A stretch of 21,038 bases of DNA. It comes from Candidatus Segatella intestinihominis (GTDB lineage Bacteria; Bacteroidota; Bacteroidia; Bacteroidales; Bacteroidaceae). Position 1 is the first letter of the stretch, and every line of letters begins with the position of its first letter. Location: NCBI GenBank assembly GCA_900548535.1, contig URLG01000047.1, positions 1-21,038 on the forward strand, given 5' to 3'. The notes below the pieces were generated by a model that saw only the letters and a list, made by a program, of their open reading frames with translations, made no database searches and was not told the DNA's origin. Below, piece after piece: positions 8,169 through 16,394 of this stretch. The translations under genes were made by a program, and so were the position numbers.

Positions 8169-8675
8169 TTACAGCCCCCACATATCATTCAGCATTCTGA
8201 TGGCTGACTCCGAGCGGAATACATGATCGCGGAAGGTGATGATGCCTTCGGGAGCAAGGTGGGCTTCGAAGGAATTGACCAGGAAATCTGCTTCGAGCAG
8301 AATGCGATGGTCAAGGCTGGTTACATCCTTACAAGTATGATGATGGGCTATGAGCCAGCAGATTCTTTCTGTCTGCGCGGCAGTGAATCCATCAACTTCT
8401 GACAGTACTTTTCTTGCTTCATCAGGACCCAGTTCTTCCTGGTGCTTACCGTCGCAGTTGCCGTATCTGGCTTCCGAAACGTGAATGCCTACATCGTGAA
8501 GGATGGCTGCTGCTTCGAGCACGAAGAGTTCATCCTGGTTCATTCCCTCTGATATTGCAATCATACGGGCAAAGTCGTGTACCTTTACGAAATGCTGGAT
8601 GAGTGGCGCATCGCCGCCATCGTACTTAATCATCGCCCTCATCAGACTGGCGAGTGTCAAATCCTTGTTTGTCAT
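8169..8675 (-). CDS. HD-domain phosphohydrolase
   Basis: A 168-aa soluble protein with the HD metal-binding signature: His33, His60-Asp61 in AAAILHDVGIH, a HHH cluster at 111-113 and Asp130 in LLEADFLVNS. HD proteins of this size hydrolyse phosphomonoesters or nucleotides using divalent metals; the substrate cannot be told from the sequence. It lies 46 bp downstream of the GlsB/YeaQ-like gene on the same strand and may share a transcript with it. The ATG at 8675 gives a short N terminus before the first helix. Length is normal for stand-alone HD-domain proteins. Confidence 0.87.
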   Translation of the reverse strand: MTNKDLTLASLMRAMIKYDGGDAPLIQHFVKVHDFARMIAISEGMNQDELFVLEAAAILHDVGIHVSEARYGNCDGKHQEELGPDEARKVLSEVDGFTAAQTERICWLIAHHHTCKDVTSLDHRILLEADFLVNSFEAHLAPEGIITFRDHVFRSESAIRMLNDMWGL

Positions 8676-8721
8676 ATTTTTATATTTTTAAAACCAATAT
8701 TTATATCTACTTGATGGGATG

Positions 8722-8985
8722 CTAATCGAAGAACTTCTTCCAAATCCACAATACTGTTATGGCGCCAATGACGCAGAAAATGAAGTTGGTAAGATAACCC
8801 TTGCCAAACATTTCTATGTTCAGCAGACTGCTGATGATGGCGCCGGCATAACTGCCCACGATACCGATGAAGAGGTTCATACAACATCCTTTGCCTTCAC
8901 CGCTCATAATACGGTTGGCAATGTAGCCAATGGAAATACCTGTAAGGATTGGCCACGCTGTGAAATCTGCAATATGTTCTAACAT
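8722..8985 (-). CDS. GlsB/YeaQ/YmgE-family small membrane protein
   Basis: An 87-aa protein with three hydrophobic helices separated by glycine-rich turns (ILTGISIGYIANRIM, NLFIGIVGSYAGAIIS, FIFCVIGAITVLWIW). This is the layout of the transglycosylase-associated GlsB/YeaQ/YmgE family. Members are stress-linked inner-membrane proteins of unknown biochemical role. It sits upstream of the HD phosphohydrolase, with which it may be co-transcribed. Upstream on the same strand is the remnant of a TauE-like permease. No clear TAnnTTTG element was found just before it. Confidence 0.88.
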   Translation of the reverse strand: MLEHIADFTAWPILTGISIGYIANRIMSGEGKGCCMNLFIGIVGSYAGAIISSLLNIEMFGKGYLTNFIFCVIGAITVLWIWKKFFD

Positions 8986-9044
8986 ACTCTTTATTTTTAA
9001 AATTCTTTTTTTAAATTTATTCCAATAGCCTTAGCCACCATACG

Positions 9045-9343
9045 CTATGCCTCCAGCAGGAAGGTAAATCCGCTGATTCCGATATAGACGTAGATAATGT
9101 ATTTAAGCAGGGAGCCGCTGAGATGCTTGAATACCCAGGCGCCTATCAGATTGCCGATGATAACTCCGGCTATTCCATAACACATAACCTATTGAGACCG
9201 TGGTGGTGAAGAAACCGTTGTAGGCTCTTGCCAAAGTCATTATCAGATTGCCTGTCAGGAAATAGGTCTGCGTCATTGCCAGATAGCGATCCTTGTCTGG
9301 CTCCGATGCTTAACATGAAGAGTTCTACTACTATCTGATCCAT
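9045..9343 (-). pseudogene. C-terminal half of a TauE/SafE-family permease, frameshifted twice
   Basis: Read on the minus strand, three successive frames give one protein fragment: IVVELFML, then ASEPDKDRYLAMTQTYFLTG through TLARAYNGFFTTTVSIGYV, then YGIAGVIIGNLIGAWVF to IGISGFTFLLEA and TAG at 9045-9047. The order and the small-residue-rich helices match the second half of TauE/SafE sulfite-exporter-like permeases. One extra base near 9310 and another near 9188 separate the frames, and the N-terminal half is missing. It is a dead gene, or a truncated gene with assembly errors. Confidence 0.72.
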
Positions 9344-9356
9344 TCTCTAGTACTAT

Positions 9357-9630
9357 TTATCGGAGCTTTCTGATAACTCTTGCAGGATTTCCCACAGCCA
9401 TGGAGTCATCAGGAATATCCTTGACCACTACGCTGCCGGCACCGATTACGCAGCGGTTGCCGATGATTACTCCAGGCAGACGATGACTCCTGCGCGCAGC
9501 CAGCAATCCTCGCCAATGGTGATGGGGAAGCCTGTTACTACAGGCTTGCGGCGTTCCATATAGTTGATGGGATGGTTAGGGGTTACCAGCTGGCAGTTCG
9601 GACCTATCAGGGATCAGCATAGGCCTATGC
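9357..9630 (-). pseudogene. 3' remnant of a maltose/galactoside-type O-acetyltransferase
   Basis: Minus-strand translation gives the left-handed beta-helix of the Maa/LacA/NodL family: SLIGPNCQL, TPNHPINYMERRKPV, FPITIGEDCWLRAGVIVC, then, after a one-base loss near 9480, GVIIGNRCVIGAGSVVVKDI and DDSMAVGNPARVIRKLR ending at 9357. A TGA near 9614 interrupts the upstream end. The 5' half is gone, and the fragment abuts the bcp stop at 9633. The residue RAG in place of the usual GAG may be a further lesion. Confidence 0.78.
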
Positions 9631-9632
9631 CC

Positions 9633-10103
9633 TTATTGGATGTTTGAATGGATGTAATCCAGAACCTGCTCTGCATGAATCTTGGTCTTGATCTCCTTTG
9701 GAGTGAAGATCTTCTCAATGACGCCTTCTTCGTTGAAAAGATAGGTGGTGCGGAGGATTCCGATGGCCTTTCTGCCACAGGTTACCTTCTCGCCCCAGCA
9801 GCCGAGTTCCTGCAAAAGGGTGGTCTCGGCATCGGCAATAAGAGGGAACTGCAAACCCTTGGCTTCGGCAAACTTCTTCTGCAGAGCTTGCTTGTCCTTG
9901 CTCACGCCGATAATCTCATAACCGGCTGCTGCCAGTTCCTCCTTATGTGCTTGCAGGGAGCAAGCCTCGGCAGTGCATCCGCTGGTGTTAGCCTTCGGAT
10001 AACTGTAAAGCACAATCTTGCGACCACGGTAGTCGCTTGCCTTTATCTCACGTCCGTCCTGGTCAAAGCCAAGAATCTCTGGTATTCTATCTCCTACATT
10101 CAT
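9633..10103 (-). CDS. bcp: Thioredoxin-dependent thiol peroxidase (bacterioferritin comigratory protein)
   Basis: A 156-aa peroxiredoxin of the Bcp/PrxQ type that reduces hydrogen peroxide and alkyl hydroperoxides in the cytosol, with thioredoxin as donor. The active site reads YPKANTSGCTAEAC: the peroxidatic cysteine is Cys43 and the resolving cysteine Cys48, five residues later, as in alpha2-type Bcp. GVSKDKQALQKKFAE and FPLIADAE are also family-typical. The frame is open to 10199, but the ATG at 10103 is the real start: it gives the standard N terminus (MNVGDRIPEI) and lies 35 bp after a good -7 element, which itself lies inside the longer frame. The gene runs straight into the acetyltransferase remnant, marking a deletion end point. 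Confidence 0.93.
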   Translation of the reverse strand: MNVGDRIPEILGFDQDGREIKASDYRGRKIVLYSYPKANTSGCTAEACSLQAHKEELAAAGYEIIGVSKDKQALQKKFAEAKGLQFPLIADAETTLLQELGCWGEKVTCGRKAIGILRTTYLFNEEGVIEKIFTPKEIKTKIHAEQVLDYIHSNIQ

Positions 10104-10137
10104 AATTCTATATTTTATTATATGTCTTGTTGGTATG

Positions 10138-10145
10138 CAAAGATA
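10138..10145 (-). promoter_or_regulatory. Candidate -7 element for bcp
   Basis: TATCTTTG on the minus strand matches TAnnTTTG and lies 35 bp before the bcp ATG at 10103. It sits inside the longer open frame, which supports the shorter start. The -33 region has only a weak match (TTCG). Confidence 0.6.
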
Positions 10146-10199
10146 ATAAAAATAATGCGAACCTATGTGATTCTTATGTTTTTTAACACAGAAAATCAT

Positions 10200-10435
10200 T
10201 ATTTATCTTTCCTGTCAAGAAGTTTAAACGAATCTTTCTTTTGGATAAAAAAAGAAAAATATAGGGAGGATATTTGGTAATATGCTGATATTTTTTTGCC
10301 AAAACAAAATAATCCACAATTTATTTGGAAGATACAAGAAATATTCTTCTTTTTGCATAAGAAAGGCTGCACTCGGCAATTTGAAAGCAAGCTTTCATTG
10401 CGCTCATTGGCACTTTCTTTGCGTAACAAAAAAGA
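10200..10435. other. Non-coding spacer between bcp and the DUF3791/DUF3990 locus
   Basis: No credible gene is seen on either strand; the open frames here have no family resemblance. It contains the short palindrome GAAAGCAAGCTTTC (10383-10396) and TTTTGCCAAAAC (10294-10305). The latter also occurs at 7158-7169 in the spacer before the NigD-like gene. It may be a recurrent intergenic repeat, but this cannot be shown from one window. Confidence 0.4.
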
Positions 10436-10821
10436 ATGGATATGGAAGATAGAATACAATTGCCCCTCGAAGAGATCAAGCTAGCCTTCGTCGCCTCCTG
10501 AGTGGAGGGAGCAGCGAGGAAACTCGGTGTGCCATACATCGAGGTATATGAGCAGATTTTCACCGCCTACGACAAAGACTGGCTCGACTTCATCGTGGGC
10601 AACCGTCAAAGCAAAAATCCTGCCAAAGATTACGATTATATAGAAGGTGGTATCGCCAATGACCGAGTGATAGATACAGTCAATCTATACATAACAGGTT
10701 TTATGAAACAGAGAGTGCTCTTCAGCAATTGGCGTTCCATAAGCCCAACAACCAGATTTGCATTCTCAACCAAGACCTACTCAACAAATATTTAGAATAT
10801 GATGGAACAAAAGAAATATAA
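10436..10821 (+). pseudogene. Fused remnant of DUF3791 and DUF3990 genes
   Basis: The ATG at 10436 opens a DUF3791-like start (RIQLPLEEIKLAFVAS, then TGA at 10499-10501, then VEGAARKLGVPYIEVYEQ). Near 10555 this passes into the C-terminal half of a DUF3990 protein (DKDWLDFIVGNRQS, KDYDYIEGGIANDRVIDTV). A frameshift near 10705 moves the rest into another frame (ESALQQLAFHKPNNQICIL, LLNKYLEYDG) ending at 10819-10821. The end of DUF3791 and the N-terminal half of DUF3990, where the presumed ADP-ribosyltransferase-like active site lies, are missing. The lesions are thus one deletion, one stop and one frameshift. The last codons overlap the start of the intact DUF3791 gene. Confidence 0.75.
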
Positions 10822-11053
10822 TCAAATCAACACTAAGACTCCTGCCATTCAGGATATGATCTTGAGTTACCAGATAGGAGGCATAGCCTACGATTTATCC
10901 CAGCGTCTCGACATTTCGCCCTCTCGTGCCCTCGACCTATTCTATAGAAGCAAGACCTGCGCCCAGCTGCATAACAAGAAGACAGGGCTGTACCTCATGA
11001 GCAATGGCTATATAGCCGACGACTTCATCCTGGAGATGCAAGGGAGAGGCTAA
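10799..11053 (+). CDS. DUF3791-family small protein
   Basis: An 84-aa acidic-to-neutral helical protein with the pattern of the DUF3791 member that usually follows a DUF3990 gene (DMILSYQIGGIAYDLS, ALDLFYRSKTCAQLHN, TGLYLMSNGYIADDFI). The ATG at 10799 overlaps the 3' end of the DUF3990 remnant by 23 bp, which suggests ancestral translational coupling; ATG at 10802 is an alternative. DUF3791/DUF3990 sets occur widely in Bacteroidota and Firmicutes. DUF3990 has been grouped with ADP-ribosyltransferase-like folds, so DUF3791 could be its partner or antidote, but that is inference. With the DUF3990 gene broken, this is an orphan. Confidence 0.75.
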   Translation: MMEQKKYNQINTKTPAIQDMILSYQIGGIAYDLSQRLDISPSRALDLFYRSKTCAQLHNKKTGLYLMSNGYIADDFILEMQGRG

Positions 11054-11060
11054 AGATGCA

Positions 11061-11094
11061 TATAGGGGAGGAATTAGACAAATCCCTCCCTATA
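11061..11094. terminator. Hairpin between convergent genes
   Basis: TATAGGG pairs with CCCTATA, extended by AGG/CCT after one bulged G, with a loop of about 13 bases. It lies between the DUF3791 stop (11053) and the McrC-like stop (11147), where a two-way terminator is expected. No T-run follows on either strand, so intrinsic termination is uncertain. Confidence 0.35.
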
Positions 11095-11146
11095 CGCCAG
11101 CACTTCCTCTGCTGTGGCAAACAGCGGCTCACCAGGGGTATAGCTT

Positions 11147-13390
11147 TTATGTTTCCAAATTTTCAAGAGGCACAATATCCCCATTCTCGTATTTGCCAAT
11201 TTGCTTCCAGCCAAACTTAAAAGGATGATATTGCCTCACATCCACAACTAAGTTTAGAATGCCCCTAGCCAACTTCAAATTACTCTTTCTTACCTCATAA
11301 TATCCCTCAGCCATCTCATCAACCAAGATTAGGAGATAATCAATGGCATCAATTTGAACATAACTCCCCTCTTCCAGCAATACAGGAATATTGAATGGCA
11401 TCAAACTATGATTCTGATAATATGTTTCATATTTCTCACGTCCAATATTCACAACAACAACATTACCTCTACTTTCCGATTCATACACCAATCCCTTCTG
11501 TGGTACAGAATCCTTCACATGCTCATATACACTATCTTCCAACAGAATCTCACGAAGATGCTTCTCCAGCAAATCACATTGCACCACATTCTCCTCCAGC
11601 TCATTCGCAGCAGGCAATAGAGGGAATGCACCTATATTGACTTTCTTGATACTCTTATAGAAATAACGATTCAAGATTTCATCGCCTTCCACTCGCCCAG
11701 GAAACAAAATATAGCCACCTATAATTTCCTTAGCACTTGGACGAGCCTCAGCTTTCATCGCATAATAGATGGCATCACGATAGCGATGCATCTGATTGAT
11801 AGCATCTGGCAATGGATAATCTGCAACATCTATACTTGCCCCCTCATCCAGTTCTCCGTCCTTCACATCATCTTGCACCCGATACTTGGCATCATAAAGA
11901 TATGTCAGTACGAAGCCATTCCTTTTAGTGATAGTTACCACAATATCAGGACGTTGCTCAGTGGTAGAAGTATTAAAATTCTTAGTTCTTCTATTATAGG
12001 TATGCTGATACTCTAATCGCACAATATCCCCATTAACCAGATTATCAAACTCCACCACATGTGTCATTTCGCTCTTTACGATAGTATTGAGCATTTCACT
12101 TTTATCTTCCCTTACATGCACATTAGGTTTAGACAAATCCAAGCCAAGTACTTTGGTTATCAAGCGCTTCATCACCAAGTAGCACCATATCTCATAGAGT
12201 TCCCATATTTTCTTGGTTCCAATATCGGTCTTACCATCCACTAATTCCAGCGAATTCTTCAGCATTAGCCAGCACTTGTATATCTTGCTATATCCCATAC
12301 GCTGATGCAATACAGCACTTTCTTGTCGAAAGCCTTCAAACTCTCCCACCCTTCTGAAAAAAGAGGAAGTCTCCAAACGTTTGAACATAACATTATACCC
12401 CTCCAAAGCCTTGCGCTCCTCTGTATCCATATCAGCGGACAAAGCGCTCAATTCACCAAACACCTCTCTAAACTTCTTTCCCAATACATGCAAGGAATAC
12501 TTCACAAACCTATTTTCACGAGTATTGATAGTATTCTCCGTTTGTTCATACCTAAAATAATGCATTTCTGCATCTTGCCCCATATTTCTATATCGTTCTT
12601 CTTCCTGCTGGCTCCATCTACGTATTCTGTCAGGTCTGGCATGATACGTCTTTCTGACAGGCTTATTATTAGGTCTGGACATAACAAGCTTTACATTCTT
12701 GAAATAATCATCGACCACGCTCTTGAAGATACTAAGCCAAATGATATGGTTGTTCTTTTCCGCACGTTGCAGAGCAAAGCTACTGAAAGTCAAGGTAAGA
12801 TAATCAAAGACGTAATTCTCGTATTCATGATTAACAAGAGCCATGATTTGCTGCAAATCATTCTTGGTATCCAACTTTGGCGAAGCTACATACAGCTCCA
12901 TCTGCTCATGATGCAGCAAGCCCTCCATATCCCAATAATCAAAAGAAAAAGAAAACTTACCGGGAGAATTCAAGAAGTCAATATCACCCACAAGTATTCC
13001 CGAATCATTACCATTTGGATAAAACTTGAAGTTCTCGCCAACCCCTTTTAATTGATGACGAACACGAGGCGTATGCTTTTCTGTGGATATATCCAAACCT
13101 TGCTTAAACTCCACTGCAAACTGATATTTGCATGTCTCAAAGAGCACAGGCCAAAGCTGAGCCCATTCCGTTCTCGGTTCAGCCTCATCATTCTGTTTGA
13201 CAAGTTCTTTCATTCCTGCATCCTGTTTTCTCAGCCATAAAGTCCCTTCCCTACTTGAAGAATAAGCACAATAGGTCAATGCGCCATCTTTCACACGACG
13301 CACAAACCTATCCCATGCATAATCTATAGATGCCGTATTTATTATGACCAGATAGTCTGGGCATTCAAACTTCAATACATCCATAAGCAA
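11147..13390 (-). CDS. McrC-like nuclease with DUF2357 and PD-(D/E)XK domains
   Basis: A 747-aa protein. Residues about 60-330 fit DUF2357; a helical region with IWELYEIWCYLVMKRL (395-410) follows, as in McrC-type proteins. The nuclease core has Asp482 in QRPDIVV, then YDAKYR (Asp500, Lys502), and a downstream motif INQMHRYRDAI (531-541), matching PD-(D/E)XK family 7. The C-terminal ~130 residues (about 610-747) look like a separate helical and beta region. It is the predicted DNA-cleaving subunit working with the AAA protein whose stop lies 5 bp upstream; together they parallel McrB/McrC and the restriction subunits of LlaJI and BsuMI. All catalytic residues appear intact. The ATG at 13390 is used; another in-frame ATG two codons later would also work. 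Confidence 0.85.
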   Translation of the reverse strand: MLMDVLKFECPDYLVIINTASIDYAWDRFVRRVKDGALTYCAYSSSREGTLWLRKQDAGMKELVKQNDEAEPRTEWAQLWPVLFETCKYQFAVEFKQGLDISTEKHTPRVRHQLKGVGENFKFYPNGNDSGILVGDIDFLNSPGKFSFSFDYWDMEGLLHHEQMELYVASPKLDTKNDLQQIMALVNHEYENYVFDYLTLTFSSFALQRAEKNNHIIWLSIFKSVVDDYFKNVKLVMSRPNNKPVRKTYHARPDRIRRWSQQEEERYRNMGQDAEMHYFRYEQTENTINTRENRFVKYSLHVLGKKFREVFGELSALSADMDTEERKALEGYNVMFKRLETSSFFRRVGEFEGFRQESAVLHQRMGYSKIYKCWLMLKNSLELVDGKTDIGTKKIWELYEIWCYLVMKRLITKVLGLDLSKPNVHVREDKSEMLNTIVKSEMTHVVEFDNLVNGDIVRLEYQHTYNRRTKNFNTSTTEQRPDIVVTITKRNGFVLTYLYDAKYRVQDDVKDGELDEGASIDVADYPLPDAINQMHRYRDAIYYAMKAEARPSAKEIIGGYILFPGRVEGDEILNRYFYKSIKKVNIGAFPLLPAANELEENVVQCDLLEKHLREILLEDSVYEHVKDSVPQKGLVYESESRGNVVVVNIGREKYETYYQNHSLMPFNIPVLLEEGSYVQIDAIDYLLILVDEMAEGYYEVRKSNLKLARGILNLVVDVRQYHPFKFGWKQIGKYENGDIVPLENLET

Positions 13391-13395
13391 CTACT

Positions 13396-15279
13396 CTAAT
13401 TCCAGAAACTAGTAAAGCCACTTTGGTCTTTGCCAAAGCGATTGATCATAAACTCGATCTTCTCCAGACTTTGCTTCCACTCCATTCTTTCGGCACGATT
13501 AGCCAACCTTACAAGGCATTTATCACATTTTTCATAATCGCCCTCAATACGAGGAAGTATCTTCTGCATCAAGATATCATCAAAGATGGCGTTTAAATCG
13601 GTATTGATCTCTACTCCATCCTGTTTCTCTTCTTCTCCCATCAACTCCACGATTTTCTGCTTAGCACGATAGAGCAAGATGGTCTCATTTAGTATTCGAT
13701 AACTTATCTTGAATGGAGTTCCCTCCAAGTCAGAATTTACATTATTGATGAAGCTAATGATTCTATTCTTCTCTTCATCAGAAAGCGAGAATCGTCCATC
13801 CTCTATCATTTCCGTGGCACGTACTTCATCGCTGATAAACAACTCACCTTTGCGATACTTCTTCACATAACCTAGTGTTACGTCTGAATCGAAATAAGAT
13901 GCCTCGAAGGTTCCAACTATCGTTTCGAAGGTCATCGCTCTATCTATAACCTTTCGAGAGAAAGAATTAGTGGTATCATCCATGTTTACAGTACCTATGA
14001 TGATGACATTCTGAGGAATTGTCAAGCCTTCACGCTTTAGTTCATCAACTATATCTTGTTGAACATAGGTTCTTTCTACTCTTTTCTTATCAAGAGTATA
14101 GGGTATAGCTTTTGCTTTTCCATCTTTTGCGTCAGTAGCTTCATCAGAAACCATCAGACCCATTTTTTCGAAAATGTCAAATTCATCGGCATAATCCTTG
14201 TCATTGAATACGCTTGCTGGTACAATCGCATCCGTAACGATAGTCCCATCTTTCTTTCGTTTTCTTGATTCGATAACACTGAGGAAATCAGCGAAGTATT
14301 CCTCAACAGGAGCAAGGTTCATTTCATCCAAACATACAAAGAATGGTACATTCGGGTGCAACTTCGCCTTTACTAGAAAACGCATAAAGTCAGTAACATA
14401 ATAGTTTCTGTTCACAAAAGAGCGGAAGCCTGTAATGTCTGTAGCATCGTGCCAATTAGGCTTTACGCTAACTAACAGATAATTACCAGGAGAGGTTTCC
14501 GAGGTATTCAGGTCTCCATCACAAGGACAAGTTGCAAAAGCTAGGCTTTTAACACACAAGCTTTTACCTGTACCAGAGAAACCACCCAAAATCAAGAATG
14601 GCTTTGTTTTGATGGCAGCCATATAAGCATAATCACGACTATCCAACTCGGTATATTCATCAGTTGGCTCTATAGGAGAAGGCAATACAGCAACACTACC
14701 TCCTATTTCGGTGTCCTCAATTTGTGGAAGATTACGCATCTGATATTCCAAATCCTTAATATCACTTCCAAAAAGCGCTTTAAAATGCAATTCTTCTTGA
14801 TTTGCAACATCAATGTCGTAAATTACCCATGGCGTTTCGTTAGAAATTTGCAAATGTTTAATTGCCTCTTTAAAAAAGTCTTCATTTGAAATAGCGCCAT
14901 ACTTTAATTTAGGGGTGTATTTTAGCTGCAATCGTCCTTTATGGGCTTCCGCTTTATCACGAATTATTGTCATGACAAATGGAGCCGTAATTCTAACTTC
15001 ATTAATAAACACCTTATCAAAGATTGCCACTAACATCGGTTCAGAAGTTGCACCATCAAACCCAGTATCACCATAATATACTTTTGCCCCCTTTCCAACT
15101 GGCAACGAGAAGTCATGACTATTTATAGTAACACACTTATGCAGCATCCCTATGACAATGTTTGAAGCGACATCCTTTTTTATCAGATGCACTTTTTTAT
15201 TGTCTTGATTAACAATTGCCGTTCCCCAAGAAGGACAACCTGGACAATTAAACGCTAATGAAAAATCATCTATTCTCAT
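13396..15279 (-). CDS. McrB-like AAA+ NTPase of a restriction system
   Basis: A 627-aa protein. Residues 1-205 are an N-terminal domain not recognised, with CPGCPSWG near the start, which could recognise DNA. The AAA+ core follows: Walker A GGFSGTGKS (232-240, Lys239), Walker B FFVCLDEM (313-320), the McrB-type sensor GTVNMDDT (429-436) and arginines in SRKVIDR (441-447). NMDDT corresponds to the MNTADR motif by which McrB and its relatives are recognised, so GTP is the likely nucleotide, though ATP cannot be excluded. The C-terminal part is helical. The gene lies 64 bp after the methyltransferase gene and 5 bp before the nuclease gene, in one operon. Its role would be NTP-driven translocation coupled to cleavage by the DUF2357 protein. 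Confidence 0.85.
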   Translation of the reverse strand: MRIDDFSLAFNCPGCPSWGTAIVNQDNKKVHLIKKDVASNIVIGMLHKCVTINSHDFSLPVGKGAKVYYGDTGFDGATSEPMLVAIFDKVFINEVRITAPFVMTIIRDKAEAHKGRLQLKYTPKLKYGAISNEDFFKEAIKHLQISNETPWVIYDIDVANQEELHFKALFGSDIKDLEYQMRNLPQIEDTEIGGSVAVLPSPIEPTDEYTELDSRDYAYMAAIKTKPFLILGGFSGTGKSLCVKSLAFATCPCDGDLNTSETSPGNYLLVSVKPNWHDATDITGFRSFVNRNYYVTDFMRFLVKAKLHPNVPFFVCLDEMNLAPVEEYFADFLSVIESRKRKKDGTIVTDAIVPASVFNDKDYADEFDIFEKMGLMVSDEATDAKDGKAKAIPYTLDKKRVERTYVQQDIVDELKREGLTIPQNVIIIGTVNMDDTTNSFSRKVIDRAMTFETIVGTFEASYFDSDVTLGYVKKYRKGELFISDEVRATEMIEDGRFSLSDEEKNRIISFINNVNSDLEGTPFKISYRILNETILLYRAKQKIVELMGEEEKQDGVEINTDLNAIFDDILMQKILPRIEGDYEKCDKCLVRLANRAERMEWKQSLEKIEFMINRFGKDQSGFTSFWN

Positions 15280-15343
15280 AATACAATATTTACTAATGAA
15301 GTTCGATTAATATTTACTCGACAAACTAGACTTAATACAAAAA

Positions 15344-16354
15344 CTACATTTGCCTAAATATATGCGTCAACAATATTCCTACTAAATTTACATCCCATCC
15401 ATTACCAGCACGCTTAGATAATTGAGTATATGATTGATTCTCAAAATCGATTTCACATGTTTTTAAATCTCTTGAGATTCTAAATCCCATTAGTCTGAAT
15501 TGCTCATAAACAGACATCTTACGAACAATTTCTTTTCCATGTCTAGGAACTTCAACAACTCTTAAACTATTATGCTCAGGTTGAGTGATTGTAATACAAT
15601 ATCCATCAAACTTTATTTTTTTATTATAGACATCAAAGCACAATGGTGAGTTTACATCGAACGAAGCTATATGATGCTTTTCTTTTAGATGCTCTATTTG
15701 AGCATCACTTAAATATAGCTTCCTTTCTGGATTATAATCCAAGAAATCTGCCATTTTAAGAGTTGAATCTATTTTTTCTGGTACCATACTAAAATTATCT
15801 GGTAAGCCTCCTAAACGAGCAAACATCCATAATCGCTCTCTATTTTGAGGAATACCATAATCCTTAGAATTAAGAACAGCTTTAGCTAACGGATTATCCC
15901 CATAACCCATTTCACGAAGATCTTTGACCAACTGATCATGAATCGGTTGGAATTTTCCATGCGTAAAACCTTTCACATTTTCAAGGAACAAGTATTTTGG
16001 CTTCTTCACCTTACATATGCGTATAATATGTCCAAGCATTCCACCACGCCCATAGGGATCATCCTCTCCCAGTTGCATACCTGCCGAAGAAAATGGTTGA
16101 CAAGGGAATCCTCCCATAAACATATCAAAATCTGGCAATTCATCTGGATTAATTTGGGTTATATCTCCCCAATTTTTCAATGTATTGCCATTTTTATCTT
16201 TATGATTTGCATCAAACAAAGCGGAAGCATACTTATCAAATTCCGAGTATCCAACAACTTCATATTCAAATTCTGGAAGATTCTCTTTTAAACGCTTTAA
16301 TCCAAAAGAAGCTCCACCATATCCAGCAAAACCCTCGAAAACTTTAATTTTCAT
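15344..16354 (-). CDS. DNA (cytosine-5)-methyltransferase
   Basis: A 336-aa C5-MTase with all key motifs in the usual order: motif I FEGFAGYGGASFG (SAM binding, 6-18), motif IV GGFPCQPFSS with catalytic Cys85, motif VI FLENVKGF (123-130), motif VIII IPQNRERLW (168-176), motif IX RKMSVYEQFRLMGF (278-291) and motif X RAGNGWDVNLV (315-325). The target-recognition stretch between VIII and IX (about 180-265) is short, as in single-specificity enzymes. The product would be 5-methylcytosine in one short site, which cannot be predicted here. It is the second gene of the restriction operon, 40 bp after the XRE regulator and 64 bp before the McrB-like gene, so it should protect host DNA from that nuclease. 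The gene is strikingly AT-rich compared with the aguA region. Confidence 0.95.
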   Translation of the reverse strand: MKIKVFEGFAGYGGASFGLKRLKENLPEFEYEVVGYSEFDKYASALFDANHKDKNGNTLKNWGDITQINPDELPDFDMFMGGFPCQPFSSAGMQLGEDDPYGRGGMLGHIIRICKVKKPKYLFLENVKGFTHGKFQPIHDQLVKDLREMGYGDNPLAKAVLNSKDYGIPQNRERLWMFARLGGLPDNFSMVPEKIDSTLKMADFLDYNPERKLYLSDAQIEHLKEKHHIASFDVNSPLCFDVYNKKIKFDGYCITITQPEHNSLRVVEVPRHGKEIVRKMSVYEQFRLMGFRISRDLKTCEIDFENQSYTQLSKRAGNGWDVNLVGILLTHIFRQM

Positions 16355-16394
16355 TGTTCTTTATATCTTTAACTATGTTCTATGAAGTATGGTA

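Noticed and set aside
10104..10199. Upstream extension of Bcp
   Set aside because: It contains the probable -7 element and is not seen in the family; the ATG at 10103 is used.
10296..10484. 62-aa open frame before the DUF3791 remnant
   Set aside because: It covers repeat-like spacer sequence and overlaps the real remnant in another frame.
12305..13051. 248-aa plus-strand open frame
   Set aside because: It is antisense to the DUF2357 nuclease gene, with no domain and no promoter.
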